Origin: Actinomycetes bacterium
GTDB taxonomy: Bacteria > Actinomycetota > Actinomycetes > Actinomycetales > Cellulomonadaceae
Direction: 5' to 3'
DNA length: 7,769 bases
Assembly: GCA_023438885.1 (NCBI GenBank)
Contig: JAEXPS010000242.1
Location: 1 to 7,769, forward strand
Made by a program: the position numbers and the translations under genes. Positions 1 to 6,069 of the stretch are shown in pieces. Numbering within the stretch: position 1 is the first letter of the stretch; the number at the start of each line of letters is the position of its first letter. Below the pieces are notes generated by a model. The model had not been told where the DNA came from. It made no database searches and saw nothing but the letters and a program-made list of their open reading frames with translations.

Positions 1-1112
1 GCCGTGAACGCCCGCCACGCCGCGGGGGCGGCGGCCAGGCCCAGCTCGAGCACCCGAGCGCGGGCGTCGTCCAGCAGCCCGCGGTCCTCGGCCATGAGGG
101 CGTTCGCCTCCAGGATCGCGGCCGCCTCGCCCTTGACCCGCGCCGCCCGTGCCCGCAGCTCGGCGGCGACGGCAGCGGCGGCCGCCGTGATCCGGTCGGC
201 CTCGGCGTCGCGGCCGTCGGCGGGCACGGTCTCACCCGCCGACGGCTCGGAGACCGGGTCGGCCATGCGCACCACCGGCCCCACGCCGCGACCGGGGCTG
301 ACCCCGAGCGGCCTGCCCGGCACGGCGGTCTCGGCCTCGGCCGGCGCGGCGGTCGCGGGCCGGGCGGGGCCCGCCGGGCTCGCGGAGACGTCGAGCTCGT
401 CGAACCCGCGGTGCACCAGGTCGGCGATCCGGTTCAGCGCCTCCTGGGCGTCCGCCCCCGACGCGCCGAAGCGCAGCGTGTCGCCGTTGCGGCCGTCGAT
501 CGTCAGCAGCGCGGTGGTGCCGGTGACGGCGACCGGCGGGCGGCCGGTGCGGGTGTTCGCCACCGTCACCTCGGCGTCGAGGCCGCCGAGGGCGGCCACC
601 AGCAGCGCGGCGGGGCGCGCGTGCATGCCCACCGGGTTGATCAGCTGCAGGTCGCGCGTCACCTGCGCGGTGCTCGTGGCGGCGAGCGCCGGCTCGTCGT
701 GCGCCTGCTCCTGCTCGAGGTGGGCCGCCTTGGCCGCCAGCGCACCGCGAGCCTCCCGAGCCACGACGTCGAGGCTGGCCCCGCCCGCAGCCGAGACCAC
801 CGCGGCCATCAGCCCCTCGACGAACGGCGCCGAGGTCAGCCGCACCGGGATGTCGGGGTCGTCGAGGAACTCCAGCGCCAGCTCGGCCGAGAGCACCGCC
901 GAGCCCAGGTCCATCAGCACCAGCACACCGTCCGGCGAACCGACCTGGCCGATCGCCTCGCTCACCGCGACCGCGTCCGTCCCCGTCACCCCGCCGGGAC
1001 CTCCCGCGGCGACGGCCACGGGAGGAGGCCCGGAGGGGACCATCTCGAGGGCGAGCGCCACCGCGGCCTGCGCCAGCGCCGGGCTGTGCGACACCACGAC
1101 GATGCCGACCAC
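1..1112 (-). CDS. dhaM: DhaM, phosphoryl-transfer subunit of PTS-dependent dihydroxyacetone kinase (C-terminus beyond window)
   Basis: Passes phosphate from the PEP-dependent phosphotransferase system to DhaL-bound ADP, in the cytoplasm. I translated this frame by hand: it is open from a GTG at 1112 to the left edge, 370 codons without a stop. Domain order: EIIA-Man-type domain at about residues 1-130 (phospho-acceptor His9 in VSHSPALAQ; family motifs GTDAVAVSEAI and LVLMDLGSA); HPr-like domain at about 155-240 (His164 in NPVGMHARPAA); Ala/Pro-rich linker; then an enzyme-I-like N-terminal domain from about residue 268 (LGVSPGRGVGPVV). This matches the E. coli DhaM layout; the EI-type active-site His would lie outside the window. 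The start is 3 nt after the dhaL TAG, with a GGGG tract at 1119-1122 inside dhaL as a likely ribosome binding site, so it is probably translationally coupled. The first 370 residues are secure; total length is unknown. Confidence 0.93.
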   Translation of the reverse strand, partial: MVGIVVVSHSPALAQAAVALALEMVPSGPPPVAVAAGGPGGVTGTDAVAVSEAIGQVGSPDGVLVLMDLGSAVLSAELALEFLDDPDIPVRLTSAPFVEGLMAAVVSAAGGASLDVVAREARGALAAKAAHLEQEQAHDEPALAATSTAQVTRDLQLINPVGMHARPAALLVAALGGLDAEVTVANTRTGRPPVAVTGTTALLTIDGRNGDTLRFGASGADAQEALNRIADLVHRGFDELDVSASPAGPARPATAAPAEAETAVPGRPLGVSPGRGVGPVVRMADPVSEPSAGETVPADGRDAEADRITAAAAAVAAELRARAARVKGEAAAILEANALMAEDRGLLDDARARVLELGLAAAPAAWRAFT

Positions 1113-1115
1113 GAC

Positions 1116-1760
1116 CTACCCCAGCGTCTCGGCCAGCGCCCGGAACAGCAGCGCGGTCGACGTGGCGCCCGGGTCCAGGTGCCCCGCCGACCGCTCGCCG
1201 AGGTAGCTGGCACGGCCCTTGCGGGCGACGAGCGGCTCGGTGGCGTCCCGCCCTGCCTCGGCGGCGGCGAGCGCGGCGTTCGCGGCCTCGCCGGCGCTGC
1301 TGCCGGCGGCGACCGCCGCGTCGTAGGCGTCGAGGGCCGGTGCCATCGCGTCGACCATCGTCTTGTCGCCCGCCTCGGCCTTGCCGCGAGCGACGACGCC
1401 CTCGAGCCCGGCCCGCAGCGCGGTGCCGAGCTCCGCGGCGTCGAGGCTGTCGGCGGTGCCGGCCGAGCGCCCCATCCGCAGGAAGAACGTGCCGTACAGC
1501 GGCCCGCTCGCACCGCCGACGGACGTCACCATCGTCATGCCGACGGCCTTGAACAGGTCGTCGATCGTGGTGAACGGCGTGCCGCCCTCCTGTGCCTCGT
1601 GGATCTTGGCGAACACGGCGTCCATGCCGCGGGTCATGTTGATGCCGTGGTCGGCGTCACCGATCGCCGAGTCGAGCTCCGTGAGGTAGGCCCGGTTCTC
1701 CGTGACGTGGCCGCGGAACGTGTCGAGCCAGCTGATGAGGGTCTGCAGGTCCACGCTCAT
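1116..1760 (-). CDS. dhaL: DhaL, ADP/ATP-binding subunit of PTS-dependent dihydroxyacetone kinase
   Basis: DhaL holds a tightly bound ADP that DhaM phosphorylates, and transfers the gamma-phosphate to dihydroxyacetone on DhaK, giving dihydroxyacetone phosphate. The 214-residue product has the Mg-nucleotide site LDSAIGDADHG, with Asp30, Asp35 and Asp37 falling exactly at the E. coli DhaL numbering, plus SVGGASGPLYG, GDKTMVDA and ARKGRASYLGERS, followed by HLDPGA. The frame also allows a GTG at 1772, four codons upstream and overlapping dhaK. I prefer the ATG at 1760 because the metal ligands then align without offset, it lies 4 nt after the dhaK stop, and a GGTGGGG tract precedes it. It is the middle gene of dhaK-dhaL-dhaM. 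No residue of the nucleotide site appears to be missing. Confidence 0.95.
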   Translation of the reverse strand: MSVDLQTLISWLDTFRGHVTENRAYLTELDSAIGDADHGINMTRGMDAVFAKIHEAQEGGTPFTTIDDLFKAVGMTMVTSVGGASGPLYGTFFLRMGRSAGTADSLDAAELGTALRAGLEGVVARGKAEAGDKTMVDAMAPALDAYDAAVAAGSSAGEAANAALAAAEAGRDATEPLVARKGRASYLGERSAGHLDPGATSTALLFRALAETLG

Positions 1761-1764
1761 CGCG

Positions 1765-2756
<992 letters not shown>

Positions 2757-2760
<4 letters not shown>

Positions 2761-2900
2761 ACGTCTGCACCTTCTTCAGTCGTGGCTGTGGTCGTGGCCG
2801 TGTCCTTGCTGGGTGACAGCCGAGTGGCAGGGCGCGATCGGCGGCGGTGGCCACCGGCGGGCGTCGTCCGGCGCCGGGCCGGACTCCCGTTGACGCCCAT
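2757..2900 (-). CDS. Possible 47-residue small ORF overlapping the dhaK start
   Basis: An ATG at 2900 preceded by a good ribosome binding site (AGGGAG, 5 nt spacing) opens a 47-codon frame ending in TGA at 2759-2757, overlapping the dhaK ATG in the classic ATGA arrangement. That geometry would couple its translation to dhaK. The peptide (starting MGVNGSPARRRTTPAGG) is rich in Arg, Thr and Ala, has no hydrophobic segment and resembles no family I know. Random open frames of this length are common at this GC content, so it may be a leader ORF, a remnant or chance. The ribosome binding site and the overlap are the only positive evidence. Confidence 0.25.
2770..2777 (-). promoter_or_regulatory. 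dhaK ribosome binding site
   Basis: GAAGAAGG on the minus strand, 9 nt before the dhaK ATG. It lies within the possible small ORF, so dhaK could be translated independently of it. Confidence 0.7.
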
Positions 2901-2912
2901 GGGTGCTCCCTT

Positions 2913-2961
2913 GCACGTGGGACGGCATCTACCAGGTGCGGTGCCTGCTGGACAGGACACC
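2913..2961. promoter_or_regulatory. Two adjacent imperfect dyads, possible operator or leader hairpins
   Basis: Dyad A pairs GCACGTGG (2913-2920) with CCAGGTGC (2932-2939), 7 of 8 positions complementary with an 11-nt spacer. Dyad B pairs GGTGCCTG (2940-2947) with CAGGACACC (2953-2961), an 8-bp stem with one bulged A and a 5-nt loop. They abut each other and lie 13 nt upstream of the possible small ORF, where a dhaKLM regulator or leader RNA structure could act. This is inference from symmetry only; dyads of this quality arise by chance in GC-rich DNA. Confidence 0.25.
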
Positions 2962-3099
2962 ATCTTCAACGCGCTCCACGGCGCGCGCCACCGCGGCATC
3001 ACGGAGCTCGCCGCCCGGGCTTCCGCCCGTACGTGATGGACGAGGCCCCCGCCGGTCCGCTCGTACGCGGGCCCCTGCGCGAGTCGCCGACGACGTCGT

Positions 3100-3891
3100 C
3101 TAGCCGACCGGCTCCGGCACGGGTCGCTTGGGGGAGCGCCCGTCGCCCGACGAGCGCCCGCGCAGCCGGCGGCCCATCCACGGCACCCAGTGCTCGCGGG
3201 CCCACCGGGCGTTCTCCCGCGCGCGGTCGAGGCGCGGGGTCGGCGGCAGCGGCGCCAGGGGGTCGTCCCAGTCGGGGGAGTCGGGCTCCAGGCCCAGCCC
3301 GACGAGCGCCGCCTGGGCCACCCGCTCGTGGCCGGCCGTCGTGAGGTGGATCCGGTCCTCCGACCACATTCGCCAGTCGCGCAGCGACCGCATGCCCCAG
3401 GCGTCCATGACGAACGCACCGTTGCGCCGGGCGATCGACCAGATGTCGGCGTTGTACAGCGCCACCTTGGGGCGGATCCGGCGGATCATCGGGCTGCCCC
3501 AGGTGTCGAAGCCGGTGCCCATCAGCACGTCGACGCCCGCTTGGCGGAGCCGCACCACGGCGGTCTCGAGCTGCCGGGCCAGGTGGTCCGGGTGGGCATC
3601 CGGTCGCAGCAGGTCGTTGCCGCCGCCGAGCAGGCTGACGAGGTCCGGCTCCATCGCCAGGGCCTCGTCCACCTGCTCGGTGACGATCCGCGCCAGCTTG
3701 CGGCCGCGGATCGCGATGTTGGCGTACTCCAGCGGCGGCAGACCGGCGTCGACGCGACGCGCGGACAGGTGCGCCGCCAGCAGGTCGGCCCAGCCGCGCA
3801 GGGGGGCTTCGGTGCCGTCCGGGGCGTCCCACAGTCCCTCCGTGAACGAGTCCCCCAGGGCGACGTACCGGGTCCAGCGCGGTGTGCTCAC
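3100..3891 (-). CDS. SGNH/GDSL-family hydrolase (esterase/lipase fold), cytoplasmic
   Basis: 263-residue serine hydrolase of the SGNH superfamily; these act on esters or acetyl groups of varied substrates and the substrate here cannot be told. All four blocks are present: nucleophile Ser15 in ALGDSFTEG, Gly63 in IAIRGR, Asn92 in LLGGGNDLL, and Asp179/His182 in EDRIHLTTAGH. No signal peptide or membrane segment is seen. The last 50 residues or so form a Trp/Arg-rich basic tail outside the catalytic fold. I chose the GTG at 3891, which starts 12 residues before the Gly of block I as in related proteins; an in-frame GTG at 3915 would add 8 residues but has a poorly spaced ribosome binding site. 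Either start lies just downstream of the ung stop, so the two genes may be co-transcribed. Confidence 0.88.
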   Translation of the reverse strand: MSTPRWTRYVALGDSFTEGLWDAPDGTEAPLRGWADLLAAHLSARRVDAGLPPLEYANIAIRGRKLARIVTEQVDEALAMEPDLVSLLGGGNDLLRPDAHPDHLARQLETAVVRLRQAGVDVLMGTGFDTWGSPMIRRIRPKVALYNADIWSIARRNGAFVMDAWGMRSLRDWRMWSEDRIHLTTAGHERVAQAALVGLGLEPDSPDWDDPLAPLPPTPRLDRARENARWAREHWVPWMGRRLRGRSSGDGRSPKRPVPEPVG

Positions 3892-3923
3892 CCTGCCATC
3901 ATGCCCCCGAGCCACGTCCCCGA

Positions 3924-4601
3924 TCAGGGCAACGACCAGTCGATGGGATCAGCGCCCTGGTGCTCGAGCGAAGCGTTGACCTTCGAGAACGGCCGCGACC
4001 CGAAGAACCCCGCATAGGCCGACAGCGGACTGGGGTGCGGCGAGGCGACCACCGGCACGCTGCCGAGGGCCGGTGCCAAGGTCTGCGCGTCGCGACCCCA
4101 GAGGACGGCCACCAGGGGCCCGCCCCGCTCGACGAGGGCGGCGATCGCCCGGTCGGTCACCGGCTCCCAGCACTTGCCCCGGTGCGACGCCGACGCGCCG
4201 GCCCGCACGGTCAGCACCCTGTTGAGCAGCATCACGCCACGGTCGGCCCACGCCGTCAGGTCGCCGGTGGTCGGTGTCGGCACGCCGAGGTCCGCCTCGA
4301 GCTCCTTGAAGATGTTCACCAGCGACCCGGGCAGCGGGCGCACCTGCGGCTGTACGGAGAAGCTCAGCCCCATCGGATGCCCGGGGGTCGGGTAGGGGTC
4401 CTGGCCGACGATCAGCACCCGCACCCCCGCCAGCGGGCGCCGGAAGGCGTTGAAGATCGCGTCGCCGGCCGGCAGGTAGGTGCGGCCGGCGGCCACCTCC
4501 GCGCGCAAGAAGTCACCGGCGGCCCTGATCTGCGGTTCGACGCTCGCCAGCGCCTCCGCCCAGTCGGGTGCCATCAGCCGGTCCAGCGGCGCGAGACTCA
4601 C
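3924..4601 (-). CDS. ung: Uracil-DNA glycosylase, family 1
   Basis: Removes uracil from DNA as the first step of base excision repair. The 225-residue product has the water-activating motif GQDPYP (catalytic Asp68, Tyr70) followed by PTPGHPMGLSFS, the LLNRVLTVR segment, LWGRDA, and the DNA-intercalation motif HPSPLSA at 189-195 with catalytic His189, then GFFGSRPFSK and a C-terminal DPIDWSLP. Pro replaces the His of the E. coli GQDPYH motif; as I recall, actinobacterial enzymes share this. I chose the GTG at 4601 because MSLAPLDRL aligns with the start of the M. tuberculosis protein. A GTG at 4610 with a better-placed G-rich ribosome binding site would add 3 residues. The frame stays open much further upstream (to 5333), but that extension is non-homologous and lies over the divergent genes. 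Confidence 0.96.
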   Translation of the reverse strand: MSLAPLDRLMAPDWAEALASVEPQIRAAGDFLRAEVAAGRTYLPAGDAIFNAFRRPLAGVRVLIVGQDPYPTPGHPMGLSFSVQPQVRPLPGSLVNIFKELEADLGVPTPTTGDLTAWADRGVMLLNRVLTVRAGASASHRGKCWEPVTDRAIAALVERGGPLVAVLWGRDAQTLAPALGSVPVVASPHPSPLSAYAGFFGSRPFSKVNASLEHQGADPIDWSLP

Positions 4602-4663
4602 CCGCGGCACGCTACCGCCCCCCGCCCGACCCTCCCTCAGCCCGCTACCGCCGGCGGGGTCGG

Positions 4664-4724
4664 CACTTTGACGCGAAGTCGACAGTTCGAACTGCCGGGG
4701 TGGAGTCAAAGTGTCGACTTCGCG
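4664..4724. repeat. Permuted inverted repeat, possible interspersed intergenic element
   Basis: Two words occur in both arms. CACTTTGAC at 4664-4672 is the exact reverse complement of 4705-4713, and CGCGAAGTCGACA at 4672-4684 is the exact reverse complement of 4712-4724. The arms are not a simple mirror: the order of the words is swapped, as if the arms were different windows of a 19-bp tandem unit. Between them sits a perfect 12-bp palindrome, CAGTTCGAACTG (4683-4694). The A/T content is higher than in the flanks. I suspect a family of interspersed repeats in this genome, but one window cannot show copy number. Confidence 0.7.
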
Positions 4725-4751
4725 GGCAGCTGGGCGGCCGGAGTGCCCGGT

Positions 4752-4804
4752 GGGTGGGGCTGGTGGGCGGAGGCGGGGGTGGGCGCGAGGGTGGGGGCGG
4801 TGGG
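4752..4804 (+). other. G-run tract with G-quadruplex potential
   Basis: Seven runs of three or more G in 53 nt on the plus strand. The best segment, 4775-4797, is G5-T-G3-CGCGA-G3-T-G5 and meets the usual four-run, loop of 1-7 definition. It ends 3 nt before the candidate -35 box of the DUF3263 gene. Folding is not shown, and G-rich runs are expected at some frequency in this composition. Confidence 0.45.
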
Positions 4805-4807
4805 CGA

Positions 4808-4837
4808 ATGACAGAGGTGTGATTCGCGGCCTACGAT
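4808..4837 (+). promoter_or_regulatory. Candidate sigma70-type promoter of the DUF3263 gene
   Basis: ATGACA (4808-4813) and TACGAT (4832-4837) are separated by 18 nt and resemble TTGACA and TATAAT with one and two mismatches. Transcription would begin near 4844, giving a leader of about 60 nt that contains the AGGGAGG ribosome binding site. Confidence 0.5.
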
Positions 4838-4904
4838 GGTCCGCAGGCAGGGCCCGGCAGCAGCCGGGACGCGGGCCGGCACGGACAGTGAGGGAGGCGA
4901 GCCG

Positions 4905-5192
4905 ATGGACGTCGCGACGGTGCAGCAGGCGACCGGGCAGACCACCCTCTCGGAGCGTGACCAGGCGATCCTGGGCTTCGAGCGCCAGTGGTGGAAGTAC
5001 GCCGGCGCCAAGGAGCAGGCGATCCGCGAGCTCTTCGACATGTCGGCCACGCGGTACTACCAGGTGCTCAACGCGCTGATCGACGACCAGGCCGCCCTCG
5101 CGTTCGACCCGATGCTCGTCAAGCGGCTGCGTCGCATGCGCGCGTCGCGCCAGCGTGCCCGCACCGCCCGTCGCCTCGGCGTGGAGCTGTAG
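4905..5192 (+). CDS. DUF3263 family protein
   Basis: 95-residue protein of unknown function from a family conserved in actinobacteria. The core, residues 18-92, has the family hallmarks RDQAILGFERQWWKYAG, AKEQAIRELFDMS, ATRYYQVLNALID and MLVKRLRRMRASRQRAR. The middle section looks like a helix-turn-helix (AIRELFDMSATRYYQVL) followed by a strongly basic helix, so nucleic-acid binding is plausible but is inference. The ATG at 4905 has AGGGAGG 7 nt upstream (4891-4897). An in-frame ATG at 4836 overlaps the candidate -10 box, lacks a ribosome binding site and adds non-conserved sequence, so I reject it. The LytR_C gene starts 63 nt downstream with its own promoter signal. Confidence 0.9.
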   Translation: MDVATVQQATGQTTLSERDQAILGFERQWWKYAGAKEQAIRELFDMSATRYYQVLNALIDDQAALAFDPMLVKRLRRMRASRQRARTARRLGVEL

Positions 5193-5242
5193 CCGGCTTC
5201 GTCGCCGCCGCGCCGCTGGGCTGATCTCACCGCCGCACCCAC

Positions 5243-5248
5243 TAGCCT
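5243..5248 (+). promoter_or_regulatory. -10 element of a probable leaderless promoter
   Basis: TAGCCT fits the actinobacterial TANNNT -10 pattern and ends 7 nt before the GTG at 5256, so transcription should start at or next to the start codon. No ribosome binding site precedes that GTG, as expected for a leaderless message. No clear -35 box is visible near 5220. Confidence 0.5.
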
Positions 5249-5255
5249 TGCGGCC

Positions 5256-5852
5256 GTGAGCAAGGCCGCCTATCGCTACCCGCCGGACGAGTTCGACGCG
5301 ACGCCGGACCCCGACGCCCCGCGCGGCGTGCACCGGGCGCCCCGCTCCGCCTGGAGCCGGTGGTGGCCGTTCCTCCTGGTGCTGATCGTCGTGCCGCTGA
5401 TCGCCTGGGCCGCGGTCACCTACCTGGCCGACGAAGGCAGGCTGCCGGGCAACGACGCCGAGGAGCCGCTGCCCACGTCAGCGACCACCGCGCCGACGCC
5501 CACCTCGACGCAGACCGCCGCCGAGCCCACGCCGACCGTCACCGCCGAGCCCACGCCGACCGTGGCGGCGCCCAACCTCGCCACCCCGGTGAGCGTGCTC
5601 AACGGGGCGGGCATCGGCGGGCTGGCGGGCCGCCAGGCCGACGAGCTGCGGACGGCCGGGTTCACCGACGTCACCCCGGGCAACGCGACGTCCGACACGC
5701 CCGTCGCCTCCACCGTGTTCTACGGCAGCGAGGACCTGCGCAGCACGGCCGAGCTGGTCGCCTCGACGCTCGGCCTGGACACGCTGGTGCTGTCGCCGAT
5801 CGACGCGCCTCAGGGCATCACCGTGATCCTGCGCGAGGACCCGGACGCCTGA
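5256..5852 (+). CDS. Single-pass membrane protein with extracytoplasmic LytR_C domain
   Basis: 198 residues: a Pro/Asp-rich cytoplasmic N-terminus (1-34); one membrane segment at about 37-57 (WPFLLVLIVVPLIAWAAV); a Thr/Pro/Glu-rich linker (about 66-108) with a repeated octapeptide; and a LytR_C domain at about 111-193 (VSVLNGAGIGGLAGRQADEL ending QGITVILRED). There is no LCP catalytic domain, so this is not a LytR-CpsA-Psr glycan transferase; stand-alone LytR_C proteins are thought to act at the cell wall. It follows a DUF3263 gene, as Rv0431 (VirR, linked to vesicle release and envelope integrity) follows Rv0430 in M. tuberculosis, so it may be a VirR-like protein. The GTG start is chosen from the leaderless promoter and the sensible N-terminus. 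A GC-rich hairpin follows the stop. Confidence 0.87.
   Translation: MSKAAYRYPPDEFDATPDPDAPRGVHRAPRSAWSRWWPFLLVLIVVPLIAWAAVTYLADEGRLPGNDAEEPLPTSATTAPTPTSTQTAAEPTPTVTAEPTPTVAAPNLATPVSVLNGAGIGGLAGRQADELRTAGFTDVTPGNATSDTPVASTVFYGSEDLRSTAELVASTLGLDTLVLSPIDAPQGITVILREDPDA
5520..5563 (+). repeat. Two tandem copies of a 24-bp unit in the LytR_C protein linker
   Basis: The same 20 bases occur at 5520-5539 and 5544-5563, a 24-nt period. They encode AEPTPTVT then AEPTPTVA in the extracytoplasmic linker. Copy number could vary between strains by slippage without shifting the frame. Confidence 0.85.
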
Positions 5853-5863
5853 TCCTTCGTGCG

Positions 5864-5885
5864 CGCCGGCCGGGTCCGGCCGGCG
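5864..5885 (+). terminator. GC-rich hairpin after the LytR_C gene
   Basis: CGCCGGCCGG (5864-5873) and CCGGCCGGCG (5876-5885) are perfect reverse complements separated by GT. As RNA this gives a 9-bp stem with a 4-nt loop, 12 nt after the stop codon. No U-run follows, as is usual for actinobacterial terminators. It isolates the LytR_C gene from the groL promoter, which starts 6 nt later. Confidence 0.6.
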
Positions 5886-5890
5886 AGCGG

Positions 5891-5917
5891 CTTGCACTCG
5901 GTGGGTGCGAGTGCTAA
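5891..5917. promoter_or_regulatory. CIRCE element 1 (HrcA operator)
   Basis: The HrcA operator consensus is TTAGCACTC-N9-GAGTGCTAA. Here the right arm GAGTGCTAA (5909-5917) is perfect, the spacer is exactly 9 nt, and the left arm CTTGCACTC (5891-5899) departs at the outer positions where it doubles as a TTGCAC -35 box. HrcA, whose gene is not in the window, would repress groL when not heat-stressed. Confidence 0.9.
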
Positions 5918-5920
5918 CCA
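5892..5920 (+). promoter_or_regulatory. Probable groL promoter embedded in CIRCE 1
   Basis: TTGCAC (5892-5897) and TAACCA (5915-5920) are 17 nt apart, with both boxes partly inside CIRCE 1, so HrcA binding would directly occlude RNA polymerase. The -10 match is weak. Transcription would start near 5927, giving a leader of about 140 nt. Confidence 0.5.
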
Positions 5921-5925
5921 TTGAC

Positions 5926-5952
5926 TTAGCACTCTCCCCCGGAGAGTGACAG
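5926..5952. promoter_or_regulatory. CIRCE element 2, with diverged right arm and mRNA hairpin
   Basis: The left arm TTAGCACTC (5926-5934) is perfect, the spacer is 9 nt, and the right arm GAGTGACAG (5944-5952) keeps the GAGTG core. It starts 8 nt after CIRCE 1. If transcription begins near 5927 this element lies in the leader RNA, where CACTCTCC (5930-5937) pairs with GGAGAGTG (5941-5948), an 8-bp stem with a CCC loop at the very 5' end. Confidence 0.8.
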
Positions 5953-6069
5953 GAGTACCGGCCGTCGGGTGAGGGTCGTCGGGCGCGGGACGTGACCGCG
6001 CGGGGCGGCCCGTCCGTCGCGGGCGCCAGCCGGCCGACCACGCACCCCAGACAAAGGATCGCTAGCCCC
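5953..6069 (+). other. groL 5' leader
   Basis: GC-rich untranslated leader before groL with a hairpin GCGCGG (5983-5988) / CCGCGC (5996-6001) and other pairable GC stretches. The ribosome binding site is AAAGGA (6053-6058), 11 nt before the ATG. I see no riboswitch or convincing upstream peptide. Confidence 0.5.

Larger units (their letters stand above)
2761..3099. other. Intergenic region upstream of dhaK
   Basis: 339 nt between dhaK and the stop of the SGNH hydrolase gene, both on the minus strand. It contains the possible small ORF (2757-2900), two imperfect dyads (2913-2961), a 10-bp GGCGCGCGCC palindrome near 2980, and a 12-bp GACGACGTCGTC palindrome at 3089-3100 over the end of the hydrolase gene. 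I see no terminator with a T-run and no convincing -10 hexamer. Longer open frames crossing it on either strand look like compositional shadows. Confidence 0.6.
4602..4904. other. Divergent intergenic region between ung and the DUF3263 gene
   Basis: 303 nt with no supportable gene. From left to right it holds the ung 5' region (C-rich on the plus strand, with GCTACCGCC present twice), a permuted inverted repeat (4664-4724), a G-run tract (4752-4804), a rightward promoter candidate (4808-4837) and the leader of the DUF3263 gene. The ung promoter is not obvious. Confidence 0.7.

Noticed and set aside
4..1206. 400-codon plus-strand frame over dhaM
   Set aside because: Ser/Ala/Arg-rich low-complexity product; the minus strand encodes clear EIIA and HPr motifs.
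4602..5333. N-terminal extension of ung through the divergent region
   Set aside because: The frame is open only by GC bias. It runs across the repeat, the G-run tract and the DUF3263 gene and has no similarity to uracil-DNA glycosylases.
5921..5950. TTGACT at 5921 as the groL -35 box
   Set aside because: No acceptable -10 hexamer lies 16-19 nt downstream; the TTGCAC/TAACCA pair fits better.
5969..5995. Eight-codon leader peptide (GTG start) in the groL leader
   Set aside because: The AGGAG upstream is 13 nt away, the peptide shows no attenuator-like codon pattern, and no terminator/antiterminator pair follows.
5992..6069. 26-residue N-terminal extension of GroEL
   Set aside because: GroEL proteins begin at MAK; the ATG at 6070 has a ribosome binding site and the extension is not conserved.
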